Shown: piece after piece, positions 11,601 through 23,505 of the stretch
Position numbering within the stretch: position 1 is the first letter of the stretch
Layout of the letters: each line of letters begins with the position of its first letter
Assembly: GCF_049306965.1 (NCBI RefSeq)
Contig: NC_133194.1
Coordinates: forward strand, 14,542,501 to 14,606,500
DNA length: 64,000 nt
Direction: 5' to 3'
From: Danio rerio
Lineage: Eukaryota > Chordata > Actinopteri > Cypriniformes > Danionidae
Made by a program: the position numbers and the translations under genes
Notes under the pieces: generated by a model
Told to the model about the DNA's origin: nothing
Database searches by the model: none
Seen by the model: the letters and a program-made list of their open reading frames with translations, nothing else

Positions 11601-14600
11601 CAGCATGTGTAAGTGTGTCTAGTCTCTGTCTGTGAAACCTGAAATTAAGTTTGGTAATAGTCTCTGTAACTTGCAATTGCTATTTAACATTTTTAGGGAG
11701 CAAAATAATTTGGATGATAATCTTTTGAATGTTATTGAGGGGTAATTCTTCAGTTGGGAGAATCTCTGTCCTGTTTACACCTAGTATTAAGATGCGTTTT
11801 TGTTTATCCGATCACATCTGGGCAACAATAAATGCATGTCTACTTCATCTACTTGTGATTTGATCAACCAATACACATCTTAATGCAAGATGTAAACTGT
11901 TTACCTGTGTAGGACTGTTCTCATGTCTCCCTAAATGAAGAATCACCCTCAAAATAATGATATATTTTTGCTTTAGTATAGGCAGATTTGTATTGTTGCA
12001 ATATTGTCAATATTAATATTTTACACTGATTTTTTTAAAAGCTTTAATTCAAAATAATGTCAAAGCTAGAAATTTAACCATCAATGTTTTATTAAAAGAG
12101 TCTGACTGCCTGCCCCTTTTGCTGGCCATGGTGTCCCCCTTCCCATGCGTGTGGCCTTTGACCAAACTGGGCCCCTGGGCAGACCATTAAAGCGAGCCAA
12201 TGTGAATGAGGACCGCTTTTCCCATTAAGCCGGGTGGTGAGAATACCAAAGGGTTTAGGAGATGTGGGTTGAGCTATTTTAGGTGCCTGTAATATGTTTT
12301 GGTTTTATTTCTTTTGACATTTTTCCTTTCCCCTGTTAATTAATCTCTCAAATTTTAGTACAGCGTAAGTATGTTGTTTGGTGAAATATTTTGAGTTCTT
12401 GAAGAACTAATCTGTCCGTTAAAGGGATAGTTCACCCCAAAATAATTCTGCAATCATTTACTCACCCTATTGTCATTTTGAGACTTTTGGAGAAAAAAAA
12501 AAAACATCTCAACAGACATCTCAGCAAATCTCTCTTTTTGTGTTGCACAGATGCCATTCGGGTGAGTAAATGATGACAGGATTTCATGTTTATGTGAACT
12601 GTCCCTCTAAGTTATAGGGCAAAATTTAATCTGTAATTAATTGTACGCTAGTATAAGAACATCTGTATTTACCATTTAAAAAACAACAACTTTTCTTTCA
12701 TTTTTCCTTGTTTATAGTTAAATCATTGTTTTTGAATAAGGCTAGTTTTAAGACTGTTGTCTTTTATCTGTCCTGAACTGTATGCATCTTATTCTCATCA
12801 CTTTGAAGGTAATCGCTATGGTCGTGGTGGTGGAGGAGGAGGAGGGGACAGGTACGGCCCACCGACACGCACAGATTACAGGCTGATTGTGGAAAATCTC
12901 TCTAGTCGATGCAGCTGGCAGGACCTGAAGGTACAAAAACAGACTAAGGGCTGTTCACACAACATTTTCAGTCCAAAACAGGAAACTTTATATGAATTAT
13001 CTGAAGATTCAAAGAGGAAGTTTTTTTAAGACAGCCACTGTCATGTCCTGAAACCTGAAACAAGTCTTTGAAAAGCTGACGTCATGTACGTAAATAGTAC
13101 ATGTGTGTGGAGGAGTAGATTAAAGGCAGGTGCAAACAAACACAATTACAGAGTATGTGGTAGTGCTGTTGCCCAAGTGTTTTCTAACACTTCATTAGCA
13201 AAGTATGGGTTTACTTAACATTGCGTCTTACACACATGAGAATTAGGATTTGAAGGTAATTTTACTATCTTATTACATTTGCAAGCATGTTGTGTTTTTA
13301 GTTTGGTACACAATTGAATTATAATTTATTGTCGTATATATGCAGTGGACAAGCAAATGGGGAAAAATCAAGATGGGTCCTGTATACTTCAAACGAAATC
13401 TGAAAAAAAAACTGAAATGTTTCAAAATTCTGGGCTAAGTTAGATTTGAGTTAGAAACCGGTTCGAAAAACAGTATAATGTCTCTCAGCCCTTCAACTAC
13501 TTTTTGGCTTCAAGCAAAGAATGACAATGAACTTCGTTGAAGTACATCAGGGCCTCTAGTTTTTAGGGTGGGACAAAATGCATTATTGTAGTGAGAACCA
13601 CCTCCCATGTGGACATGAATTTGCCATCTGTCATCAAACACTTGTGCTTGGTGCGAATTCCACTTGTGCTTTTTTAATGCTGCATTTTAACAAACAATCA
13701 GACACAAACCCTGAACTCAACACAATCTCACTCTTTTTTGTTTAAGAAATTTGCTAGCAATTGGCTCATTTGTATTTGAGTTTTACAGCAACTACGCATT
13801 AATGTGCCAAATGATTTAAATGTGTGACTCGGTTTTCCACTGCTCCTAAAATGTTCACAAGATGAATATAGGCTAAATATAGGTCTAAACAGGGTTTAAG
13901 TCATGTTTTGAGCTTGTCCACTTTCTACCGCTTACAGAGAGTCAAAAAGAGAACCAAAGTGTTCATGATACTCATTTGAATGCATGTTATTCCCAAGCTG
14001 AAAAAGCATTTCTCCTTTACTCAATGGAAGCAGGCCTTAGTAACCTCCTGGCAACCACTAAAAAGCAAAGTTAACTCTGTCACAATCCAAAATGCATGCT
14101 GTGTCCTTCTCTCTTTAAATATATTTTACCTTTCATGGCCTTCTTAATTTTTTTTTTATTAATTTCTATATTATTAACTAAACTGTAAACTGTACTCTCA
14201 TTTCAGGACTACATGCGTCAGGCTGGTGAGGTGACTTATGCTGACACTAATAAGGGTCGCAAAAATGAAGGGGTGATAGAGTTCAGACAATACTCGGATA
14301 TGAAAAGAGCCCTGGAGAAGCTTGATGGCACTGAGGTCAATGGAAGAAAGATTCGGCTAATTGAGGACCGGCCTGGTGCCAGACGCCGGCGCTCTTACTC
14401 TCGCAGTGCCTCCAGGTGAATTTTTTTTTTACTTAAAATTATCAAGATATTTAACATGTAAATGTTTATCAGGTGACTGAGATTTGTACTTTACAAAATG
14501 ACCTTTGCTTGAAGTAAAACATTTTTTTTTTCATTTCAATAGAGTTCTCTGGCGAGCATTTTAAAAGTTTTTTTTGTTTCCTGCACTTATCTCTCAGGTC

Positions 14601-17508
14601 TCGATCCAGGAGCAGGAGGTCTCGCAGAAGCCGAAGCCACAGTCGAACCAGTAGCCGCTCTGGGTAGGCAAACTATACAAGTTTGACAAACTATACAAGT
14701 TTGACAGCATAAAGTATATAAAAAAGATAATCAAACACGGAGAGTCCAAAAATACTTATGTATGAGGAGCTACTTCCGCCGTTCCTTCACATCTGCAGCT
14801 GACATCTGAACAGCAGAAACCATTACTAATTCACCAACATCATTTTAGAATTTGTATATGAATGATTCTCTAGCGTAATGTCTAAAATGATGACAAAACA
14901 GATGATTTTGCTGACATTTTACAATTATAAGGCTGATCGGCAGGGAATGCTATCAGTCTACATAGATTTCTCAGTATTTCTCTGTTGCAATCAGATCACA
15001 ATAATTAACCACGAAAAATCAAAAGCGATTAACTGATTAAAGCGATAAAAACAGATTACTGCTGTGTTTGTGATAAGAAAAAAACACTAAACACATGCAT
15101 CTTTTTTTCTTTTTACTGAACTAGTCTGCAGTAACGAAAGCAGGAGATGCTTTAGAAACAAACAGATAGCCAACCAAAAAAGTAACGCCGAGTTATACAA
15201 AGAGTGGCCAACACAAAATACATACATTCCTTATATGAGAGTCCTATCTCACACTCAATACCCTACGATTACGGTTATATAAAAACAGCACTACAACATA
15301 CAAAAGAGAGAGATCTACTTAATGTCACTCATCAATTTTTAGAATTTGATCAGCTGTTAGAAAATACAACAATCTTTTCTCCTCTAAGGGCTTATTATGT
15401 GGTCTCTTGTCGCCATCTTGTGGATGGAAAACGTCAACCGTCTTTGCTCGGCTCAATAACATAGGCTGGTGGATGCCATCATGCTATCTCAGAAATTATA
15501 AATATTTAAAACAGGCACTGTCCTTATAAATAAACTCCACAGATGCAATCTAAACGACTACATTCTTAACTTAAAAGCCTCAAAAGTACATTGTTGTCCA
15601 ACAGCTGCAACATTTGTCAAACTGTAGTGACTTTATTGATCTGATGTCACTCTGTAGGTGAAGTATGGTGAAGAGGCTGTAAGAGTTCTGATATGGCAGA
15701 ATATCACATGGCTATTAGCCAATCAGATTCAGCACCCGGACAGAACTGTTGTATATTATATTATATTATATTATATTATATTATATTATATTATATTATA
15801 TTATAATATATTATAATATATTATATATATTATATAATATAATATAATATAATGAGTGAATTTGAAGTTGATGACTTAAACTACCCACTGTACAATGTGA
15901 AGAGAATTGTATTTAAAATTTATTTATGAATTGTTGACAAGAATATTTAAAGCTATATTACCAATTTAGTATCATCTTTTGCAATTCATTTTGTTGCCAT
16001 ACAAGCAAAGCTGTTGCATAAGGCATTATATGTATTTTAGCTTTGAAGTTTTTATTTTTAGTGTTGCTTATATTTGAGTTAAGGATCATGATTGAGCGAA
16101 ATGACAGGTAATTATAGATAATTATTCCAATTTAAAAAAATGTTTTAAGGAACAAGCTCAAAAACGCTGAGTAAGGTTCAACTGGCTTTTAAGGGTCTTA
16201 ATTCAGAGCAAAAAGTTAAATTCAACGTCATGGTATTGTGTTACATGCACTCCGAGAAGATTGGTATATTCCTTAGATTTTTAATACAATGTCTAAAAAT
16301 CCTTTTAGTTAATATGTTTGATAAAATAGTTTTACTTTATATATTTTTTTTATTCAAAATAGAGGCATTAATACTTAATTTTATTAATGATATGATTTTT
16401 TTCATATTTTTATTTTTATTTATGCATGTTTTTGTTACTATATATGATGCTTCATTCATTTTCTTTTTTCGGCTTAGTCCTTTTAATAATATGGGGTTGC
16501 CACAGCGGAATGAACTGCCAACTTATCCAGCACATGTTTTATGCAGTGGTTGCCCTTCCAGCTGCAATCCATCACTGGGAAACATCCATACACATTCACA
16601 CTTACCCTACAAACAATTTTAGCTTTCCAATTCACCCACGCCGCATGTTTTTGGACTTGAGGGGGAAACCAGAGCACCCGGAGGAAACCCATAGGAACAT
16701 GGAGAGAACATGAAAACTCCACACAGAAATACCAACTGACCCAGCCAGGGCTCAAACCAGCAACCTTTTTGCTGTGAGGCTATTGTGCTACCCACTGAGC
16801 CACCGTGCTGCCCACATGTATAATGCTTAGTGCTCATAATTTAAAGTCTTTGTTCTACAAGTTGTGCATTGCAATTCACATTCATTTACTATCTTATGTC
16901 TTGTTTATATACTTTGACTATGCTTTGTGGAGCAATTGATATTTTAATGTTTGAGTACACTAGATGGCAATAACTCCTGTAGTAAAATAGAAGTCGTGTT
17001 GCTTTGTGCTAATGTATTGATTTGTTGAATTGTTCTGTTTTCTTTCCATTTCAGAGCCTCAGGTTCACGATCACGCAGCAGGTCAACCAGCAAGAAGGCT
17101 AAGAGCAGGAGCAGCAGGATGGAGGAGAGCAGTAACGGAGCTCGCAAGGGTGGTGATAGCGGCAGGGATAATAGCTTGAGCCGCAGCCCTCAAAATAAAA
17201 AGAGCAAACGTGAGAACAAGCGGGGTCGCTCTGATTCTCGGTCCAGATCTCGATCCAAATCGAGGAACGATAGGGATCTGTCCAGAGAGTCTGGGTCCAA
17301 ATCTCAGGAGGCGAGCAAGAGTGGTGATGAAGGCAGAGCGGGAACACATCGTTCTAGAGCTCATTCTCGATCCAGATCACAAACACCACCAAATGCAGAT
17401 CAGCGGAGGGAATCTAGATCCAGGTCTAGGTCCAGATCCAAATCACGCTCACATTCACGCTCACAGTCTTATTCCCGATCTCGATCCCGTTCGAGGTCTC
17501 GGTCCTAA
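8673..17508 (+). CDS. srsf4: serine/arginine-rich splicing factor 4 (six coding exons)
   Basis: Nuclear pre-mRNA splicing factor that binds exonic enhancers through two RRMs and recruits the splicing machinery through its RS tail. Coding exons are 8673-8779, 10640-10782, 12809-12930, 14207-14415, 14598-14663 and 17055-17508. All introns are GT-AG and the phases join into 366 codons plus TAA. RRM1 (about residues 2-72) has RNP2 VYVGKL and RNP1 NGYGFVEF. A glycine hinge (residues 88-100) follows. RRM2 (about 107-178) has the SR-family signature SWQDLKD at 119-125, split by an exon junction. The RS domain runs from about 180 to the end. The ARE(K/R)[16 protein letters not shown] stretch matches SRSF4 better than SRSF6. 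It is shorter than human SRSF4 (494 aa), all in the RS tail. The start (AAAATG) begins the conserved RRM1. tmem200b follows on the same strand, as in human. Confidence 0.95.
9783..9964. mobile_element. hAT-like palindromic MITE
   Basis: In srsf4 intron 1. CAGGGCTGCCCAAACTTGGT on the left mirrors CCAGGACTGAGTTTGCC(T)GC on the right, with CCTGCAAAGTTTAG and AGCTAAAATCTGGAGG as inner arms. Same general design as the repeat at 47318. Family inferred from termini only. Confidence 0.6.
9988..10522. mobile_element. hAT-like non-autonomous element in srsf4 intron 1
   Basis: The left end CAGTGACTCGCGACCCCC mirrors the right end GGTCCCGACCCACACTTTGG...CCACTG. The interior is AT-rich and has no frame. 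Assignment rests on terminal sequence only. Confidence 0.5.
10960..11134. repeat. dispersed repeat in srsf4 intron 2, short copy
   Basis: Shares TTCTCTGTTGCAATCAG, AGGCTTATTATG and ATCTCAGAAATT with the longer copy at 14965-15740 in intron 5. It looks like an internally deleted member of the same DNA-element family. Confidence 0.6.
11134..11490. mobile_element. MITE of the 'GGTGAGTAAATGATGACAG' type, degenerate
   Basis: TTCATTTACCCATAAATT on the left, ATCATTTATTCACCCTCC at 11229 and GGAGGGTGAATAAATGATGA near 11447 form the diagnostic mirrored blocks of a very common cyprinid MITE. The copy is diverged. Other copies: 12419 and 59480. Confidence 0.6.
11576..11750 (+). repeat. dispersed repeat, copy B (srsf4 intron 2)
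   Basis: Diverged same-orientation copy of 1121-1296, sharing CAGTTGATCTAAAAACAGAG, GAAACCTGAA, TTAAGTTTGGTAA and TATTGAGGGGTAAT. It lies about 430 bp upstream of the candidate poison exon. Confidence 0.65.
12183..12236 (+). other. srsf4: candidate poison exon in srsf4 intron 2
   Basis: A GC-rich, non-repetitive island (about 12110-12250) inside an AT-rich intron. A pyrimidine-rich tract with CCCCCTTCCC is followed by an acceptor (GGGCAG at 12177-12182). Then come 54 bases and a donor (GTGAGA at 12237). Spliced after exon 2 (phase 1, ending in A), the reading becomes AAC CAT TAA, a stop at the third codon. Vertebrate SR genes are known to autoregulate through conserved stop-containing cassette exons and nonsense-mediated decay. 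The position in intron 2 fits; the exon itself is inferred from splice signals. Confidence 0.45.
12419..12612. mobile_element. MITE of the 'AAAGGGATAGTTCACCC' type
   Basis: The left arm TTAAAGGGATAGTTCACCCC and ATTTACTCACCC mirror GGGTGAGTAAATGATGACAG and the diverged right arm GAACTGTCCCTCTAA. No frame. It sits about 200 bp upstream of srsf4 exon 3. Confidence 0.8.
14965..15740. repeat. dispersed DNA-type repeat in srsf4 intron 5
   Basis: Longer relative of 10960-11134. It contains AGGGCTTATTATGTGGTCTC and ATCTCAGAAATTATAAATAT and ends with GGCTATTAGCCAATCAGATT just before a TATTA microsatellite. The left boundary is uncertain. Short frames inside have no protein character. Confidence 0.5.
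15749..15853. repeat. (TATTA)n/(TATAA)n microsatellite
   Basis: About 105 bp of TATTA-type pentamer repeats that switch to the complementary register half-way, in srsf4 intron 5. Confidence 0.9.
16449..16815 (-). mobile_element. DANA-type SINE, antisense in srsf4 intron 5
   Basis: Full-length antisense copy from TTCATTCATTTTC (tail) to GCTACCCACTGAGCCACCGT (tRNA-like head). The flanks TATGATGCTT and TATAATGCTT suggest a 10-bp target duplication with one mismatch. It ends about 240 bp before the last srsf4 exon. Confidence 0.85.
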
Positions 17509-18185
17509 ATCCATTTCTGAAAGTCTTTCTCACTCAGTATTATTCATCTTGTTTTCCAGTCTAGCTAAACGTCTTTAAAACAAGAATATGTCTTAAATGT
17601 TTTTTTTTTTTTACCCCTTTAAATCTTTTTGTCACAATTGTGATAGATGTATGCTTAAAACAAAACACAGTTATCAACTGATAGGGGTAAGAAAATAAAT
17701 AGAATTCAAGATATATTGTCTGAAAACAAGTCTGAATGTTACATTTGAGAAGCAAAATGGTGTATCTTGTTTTTAGATATTTTGTCCTCGGAAAAAGACA
17801 AGAATAGACTGAAAATTATGTTTTGCAGTCAGTGTCTAAATGTTGTTCTGCCCTTCATTTCTTTTTTTGAAGCTACTTTTTTGTAGTTTTGTTTTATCCT
17901 TTGTTGTCAAATAGACAAGCTAGTTATTAGGGAAATTGCCTGCTTATTCACAGTTATTATTTTCTGAAATTGTTAACCTTATGTTTTATTTTAGTAGTGT
18001 TTTTCTTTGGAAATTGCTTGCATATGTTTTATTCATAAAGACCGAGCCCTCAGTAGGTGTCCTAACCCTTTGCATTGTATACTTTAGACCTGTACCATAA
18101 TTGTTGTTATGCTGGGGCAGAGTTTATGGTCTTTTTAAATTCAGTTTCTCCATGCAAAACAATAAAAACTGCCTCACAATGCTTG
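17509..18185 (+). terminator. srsf4: srsf4 3' UTR and poly(A) site
   Basis: T-rich 3' UTR after the TAA. AATAAA at 18161-18166 is followed by TGTGTCC/TCTGTTC-type GU-rich sequence, so cleavage is expected near 18180. Confidence 0.65.
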
Positions 18186-18899
18186 TGTCCATTCTGTTCA
18201 TTTCCAAGGGTGTTTTGTGATGGCCTTCCTTGTATTGCAAAGTCAAAACCACAACTGATCTTTGGCCATTTTATGAAACAAAAGTTTTTAGTTTTTATTT
18301 CAAAACTTTTACTTTATTGGAATTGTATAAATCTCTTTTAGGGTTTAACACTTGCCATTTGAATGCAGACTGAAGTCTTGCAAAAACACAATGTAAAGAA
18401 GTTGTCATTTATAAGAATGTGTCGATAACTCCATTTTGATAAAAATGTCGGATAGAACCTTATAATTCTATGGTGACGATTTGTAAATGAAAACAACCTC
18501 CTGTTTAAAAAAAACGTGTGCCCCAAAGAGTTGAAGATATAGCTTTGAATAAAAATAATACGTTAGTAACTTGTAATTATTTAAAGTATTTTTTCGTTTA
18601 ACTTTTTAAGTTTCCATGTAGAAAAAAATCCACAAGATGTCGCCAACATTTAGATAAAAGAAAAGCGTGTCCAGTACTTGCTGGCTACTTTCATCTATGT
18701 GCCTGATTTTCCATGATTTCGTTTCTTTTCTTACATTTTACGTTACAACCCGTTTGATGTAGGTAATCACTAATATATTGGGAAGATTTACTCTTCAGAA
18801 CCCCAAAGGGAGAAAATGTAGCCTGTTGAATGTACGCGTTATGGGTCCTGTCTGAGTGTATTGAAAGCAAACTGAAGTCTGGCCACTCTATCGAGTCAG

Positions 18900-19215
18900 A
18901 AAAAGACACGACGAAGGAGGCGCTCTCCACACTTCACTGAGGGAGAACACGAAATGTGGACACTGGTTAAGGGACACACGGTGACTACTGATGATGGAGA
19001 GCCATTTACCTTATCTGCCTTTAGAAAGTCAGTTATTTTAACCCTTCAGTGTCCTCCTTTGGACAGGAAAAGCTATCATGGGAGACGCGCGGCACTTCGC
19101 ACGCGTCTGGATTGATGGAGAACCGGAAAACTTCGCAGTGGACGAAGAACATCACGAACATGCGTGTCCAGCGCGGTAGAACGATGAAACGAGGACCAAA
19201 TACACTGTAACAAAG
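18900..19215 (+). other. tmem200b: candidate non-coding first exon and promoter of tmem200b
   Basis: A CpG-containing, non-repetitive stretch with short ATG frames only. It ends at AAAG followed by GCAAGT (19216), a good match to the rare GC-AG donor class. The coding exon of tmem200b starts after an acceptor at 22251-22256, so an upstream exon is needed. A GT donor at 19174 is an alternative. Inferred from position and signals. Confidence 0.35.
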
Positions 19216-20249
19216 GCAAGTAAAGGCAATGTTTTGTGACTGAGGCGCATTTAACCCATTTCTTCATAGTACCACCAAAGCGGCAATATCAATACAGCAA
19301 CTGACCTTATTAGAGGTCGATACATTTCAAATGTTACAGATTAAGTCTAATCTTAAGTTTACATGCAATGTTTCCTTCATCATGTATGTCTTTTTGATTC
19401 CATGTGATATGCTAAGAGAAGTATCTATTAGAATGAAGGTATTTGAGATTGAGCCCACTGTTTAGACCAAAAAAAAAAAAAAAACACGTCTTAATATCTT
19501 TAGACATATTAGCACAAACCGAACAATTTCTGAGTAGCTTCCTAAATATTTCTTTAGTGATAATTGCATACAATGAAATACAAATAACGTTAGATGATTT
19601 CTGGTGTGTTTACAGTTTAAAGTGATTTATTTTATTTTATATAAGACATGCACAAATGAATTGGATATTGAAAAAAAGTAAAAGCAGGGGGAAGTTCTCT
19701 TTTATTATTATTATTATTATTATTTATTTATTTTTATGATGTACTGTACAAGCAAGTATTCAACAATGTCAGTAATGCCTGAAATATTTTACTGTTCAGA
19801 CATGATGAATGTACTGTATGTGACTCATGTTAGAATCCACAGGAAGGGTTTTAACAAGAGACGACTTGGGTGCTTAAAAGATTGTCTCTACAAATAATCA
19901 AACAATAATTTGAAGCATTCAACAGAGTTTGGATTCAACGATTGATCTACATCTGCTGTTTATATTTTATACTCTTGTATAATTAATCTCACTCATTTGG
20001 AAACCAGAGTGAACAGCCATTAAAAGTAAAGCTGAACTTGGTAATGGAAAAAAGCGGTCTGGAATTCATCAGTCAAGTCTTTTGATGAATCAGTCCAAAC
20101 ATATGCTCCTAGATGCATAGTGCTTATACATTGTTTTTCTATGTGGACCTCATTGTCATTATGAAACCTGAAATTTGCAAAGCTGTTTAATGGATACACT
20201 GTTGGATAAAGTGCATTATGATGCAGCCTTTGATTAAAAAGAGATTTAA

Positions 20250-20390
<141 letters not shown>

Positions 20391-20391
20391 A

Positions 20392-20940
20392 CAGTTAAAG
20401 TAAGAATTATTTGCCACCTTTTGAATTTGTTTTCTTTTAAAAAATATTTCCCAAATGATGTTTAACAGAGCGAGGAAATTTTCACAGTATGTCTGATAAT
20501 AATTTTTCATCTGGAGAAAGTCTTATTTGTTTTATTTCGGTTAGAATAAAAGCAGGTTTTAATTTTTTTAAAACCCTTTTAGGGTCAATTATTTTTATTA
20601 GCCCCTTTAAGTTAATTGTTTTTTGATAGTCTACAGAACAAACCATTGTTATACAATAACTTGCCTAATTACCCTAACTTGCCTAGTTAACCTAATTAAC
20701 CTAGTTAAGAAATTTAAATGTCACTTTAAGCTGTATTGAAGTTTCTTGAAAAATATCTAGTCAAATTTTATTTACTGTCATTATGGCAAAGATAAAATAA
20801 ATCAGTTATTAGAGATGAGTTATTAAAACTATTATGATTAGAAATGAGTTGAACAAATCTCTTCGTTAAACAGAAATTAGTGAAAAAATTAACAGGGGGG
20901 CTAATAATTCAGGGGGTCTTAATAATTCTGACTTCAACTG
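20392..20940. mobile_element. Tc1/mariner-like TA element, copy 2
   Basis: Inverse orientation relative to copy 1. It starts CAGTTAAAGTAAGAATTATT after TA and ends TAATTCTGACTTCAACTG at 20940. Non-coding. Confidence 0.75.
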
Positions 20941-22293
20941 TTTATATATATGTATCTATATAGTTTTGGCAACAAACTTAGAGTTTACATTTGACCATAT
21001 TGGCCGTATATTGTATCTTTAAATACTGTCATAAAGCCCTACAAGTTCTAGCTGATGTGAGTACTCTACCAGAGCACTGAATGTTTAATTTGTTTAAACT
21101 CACAGGAAAGACGAGTCGGCAGAATTGTAAATGTCATTTTCAGAGTTATCGAGAAACTCTTGCCAATGTTTTTTTTATTTTTTTATTTTTATTTTTTATT
21201 ATTCCATAGTGAATTGGCCACATTTAATTTATGTTTTATGAACTTGTTTTTCCACCACATTCTTCCTCTGCCAAGAGTGCTGGGGAGATTTGAAGTGGTT
21301 TTTGCCCTGGTCAGTGCCTATACAATCACCCTTCTTCTAAACAACTGTTATTATAAGTCTTATAATTACTTAAATCAGCTAACAATCTTTAAAATCACGG
21401 TGCTTTGTTTTGGAGTCTGGCTGGGCAGTTTATCTGTCAGTCTAGAAATAAGTCATGCCACCAAACTAATGCAACAGTTTATAAACACAGCGTCAACCAC
21501 GTTCCACTGAAGGATGGTTTGTTTATGCAAATATACTTATTTGTTTAAAAGACTATTTGTGTTGCACCACAAAGAGGCATCAGAATGGCGTTGCCGTATA
21601 CACACACCTCTGAAAATAATGCTGCAGCATTTTTATGTTGGTCAAAATTGTATCATTTATTTTTCAACTGACCCATGAGAACTCCATCTTGTTCTTTAAT
21701 TCAGTTCTTTAATTCAGTCTAAAATTTTCATATTTCTCGTTAAAGTGCAAAATACACTAATTCAGACATACAGTCTTTTCTCTATTTAATTATATTTTGG
21801 CTCCTCAATCCAGTAGTAGATAATATTGTACGACGAGTTAAACTAGTACATGGGGTAAGCATTTAATTATTTTATTGATACAGTCCAGGATTCAAAATCC
21901 TGTCTTGTAAATAACCTGAAACATTCCTGTTATGTTTTACTATATATTAAGTGTTTTTGAAGCCTGTGAAGGAGAAATCACTGCAACTGTTTTCTTAAAT
22001 TATTTAAACACGCCCCTGTGGATTAAATATTAATAGAAGCCATTTCAACAAACAGTCTAAGACAAAAGTAAAAGCATAACTGTAGCATCATTGTTTCAAC
22101 CAAACAAGATTTTGTAGCGCAAAGGATTCATGTTGTTTAAGGCTCTGTAAAAAAACATTAGAAGAATAAGCAATTTTCTTAACTTGAATAAATTACTGAA
22201 TGTACGTGACCACTTGACCTAGCCTTGAACTCACCTTTTCCTCCTCATCTTTTCAGACTCCCATTAGGGGCCATTTATAAACCAGCCTATGCC

Positions 22294-23505
22294 ATGAGAA
22301 CTCAGAAGTCCCGCGGCCGGACGTCAGCTACACATTCCCGACAACGATTGCCACGTTTCAGTCTTCACTCCAGGAGGAAGAAGGAAGGCGTAATCCAGGG
22401 AAAGCTGCGTATCCGTTCCATGCCAGGAGCCTTTTTGGTACTTGGGGTGGTGGTTGTTGTTGTTGGCACTGCACTTGCTGTGGCAGGCTACTGGCCATAC
22501 AGAGCTCATCGATCATCTTTGGACACGGTAGAGGAAGGATCCTCTGGAACTGCATCAGGATGGGGATTAGGGTCCAAAGGACTGTTTTCTGCAGCAAGTC
22601 TGGTTCATAGCGAAAGGATGAAACTACTCGGACCTGTCATTATGGGAGTGGGACTTTTCATACTTATTTGTGCAAATACGGTACTCTATGAGAATCGGGA
22701 CAGGGAAACTCAAATGCTTTTAGCACAGATGCGGAGCGTCATTTGCTCTGTTTCTGCAGCTGTGCCTTCGGCAGACCTCTTACAGGTGAATTCTCTCGCC
22801 AGGCACTATCAATGGGTCAGCAGTTTGCCCGCAGCCCACCTAAACATCCTCTGCTTGCAGGAAATGTCCAGTTCAGAGCCTCTACTCCAAGTGAAGAGCA
22901 TGGATGAGGAGGACAGCATTCAGCAGCAGGACACAGTGCACACTGAGGTTCTTCATCATCAGGACTCCTCCTCTACCCCCTCTGTTCACTCCTCTAACTC
23001 CTGCAACAATAGCAAAGAGGTTTTATGCATGGACGAGCAGAGGACAACCTCTGCACTCGACCTGCGGCAAGAAAGTCACTTTGCACTCAGTAACTGTATG
23101 ACTGCGTCCTCTATGTCCACACTGGGTGGAGAGGAGTGTGAAATCTTCCCCATCCCGCCCAGACGCTCCTATAGCATGAACCACAGGACTAAACCCCAAA
23201 TACTGCCAAGGAATCTGGTCCATCCAGAGGACAAGTCTGTGTCTTCCATGGGTCATCATAGACTGCTTCCAAGACAATCCAGCTCAGAGGTGTGCATTAA
23301 CATGGTTGGAGTAGACATTAAAACCCTTGACCTTATACCTGTGGAAGAGCAGAGGCACCGCAGCTGGCCTCGGCTAGACCTCGGAAGTGCAAGGAAGTAT
23401 CTGAAGCTCGAGAACAAAGAGGATTCTGTGGAAAAGTTACTGGACCAGCTTGAGCAACAATGCTTACAGATGAACAAAAGCTATGGCTCAGGTCCGTTTC
23501 AGTGA
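22294..23505 (+). CDS. tmem200b: transmembrane protein 200B
   Basis: Two-pass membrane protein of the TMEM200 family; molecular function is not known. The 403-aa frame sits in one exon, like its relatives. Residues 1-34 are basic, then GKLRIRSMPGAFLVLGVVVV leads into membrane segment 1 (about 46-65), ending in the family motif AVAGYWP. MKLLGPVIMGVGLFILICAN is membrane segment 2 (about 110-131), followed by the conserved YENRDRET. A serine-rich region leads to SWPRLD (357-362) and KYLKLENKED (368-377), both conserved in the family. LLGPVIMGVGLF fits TMEM200B best, and srsf4 next door matches human synteny. I chose ATG 22294 because a splice acceptor at 22251-22256 places the upstream ATG (22225) in the intron. 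GCCATGA is a fair Kozak context. Codons 165-189 are bounded by GTGAAT and TGCAG, an in-frame 75-nt possible exitron. Confidence 0.93.
   Translation: MRTQKSRGRTSATHSRQRLPRFSLHSRRKKEGVIQGKLRIRSMPGAFLVLGVVVVVVGTALAVAGYWPYRAHRSSLDTVEEGSSGTASGWGLGSKGLFSAASLVHSERMKLLGPVIMGVGLFILICANTVLYENRDRETQMLLAQMRSVICSVSAAVPSADLLQVNSLARHYQWVSSLPAAHLNILCLQEMSSSEPLLQVKSMDEEDSIQQQDTVHTEVLHHQDSSSTPSVHSSNSCNNSKEVLCMDEQRTTSALDLRQESHFALSNCMTASSMSTLGGEECEIFPIPPRRSYSMNHRTKPQILPRNLVHPEDKSVSSMGHHRLLPRQSSSEVCINMVGVDIKTLDLIPVEEQRHRSWPRLDLGSARKYLKLENKEDSVEKLLDQLEQQCLQMNKSYGSGPFQ

Noticed and set aside
12757-13029. Open frame over srsf4 exon 3 extending into both introns
   Set aside because: Only 12809-12930 is exonic; the remainder runs through splice sites.
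16230-16755. Frames of 90-130 residues in srsf4 intron 5
   Set aside because: They read through an antisense DANA SINE.
17083-17364. Minus-strand frames opposite the srsf4 RS domain
   Set aside because: They are shadows of RS-repeat codon bias on the other strand.
21160-21510. 116-residue plus-strand frame with hydrophobic start
   Set aside because: It begins in a T-rich tract and has no recognisable motif or splice context; it lies in the probable tmem200b intron.
22225-22293. N-terminal 23-residue extension of tmem200b
   Set aside because: It spans a strong splice acceptor at 22251-22256, so the upstream ATG is probably intronic.
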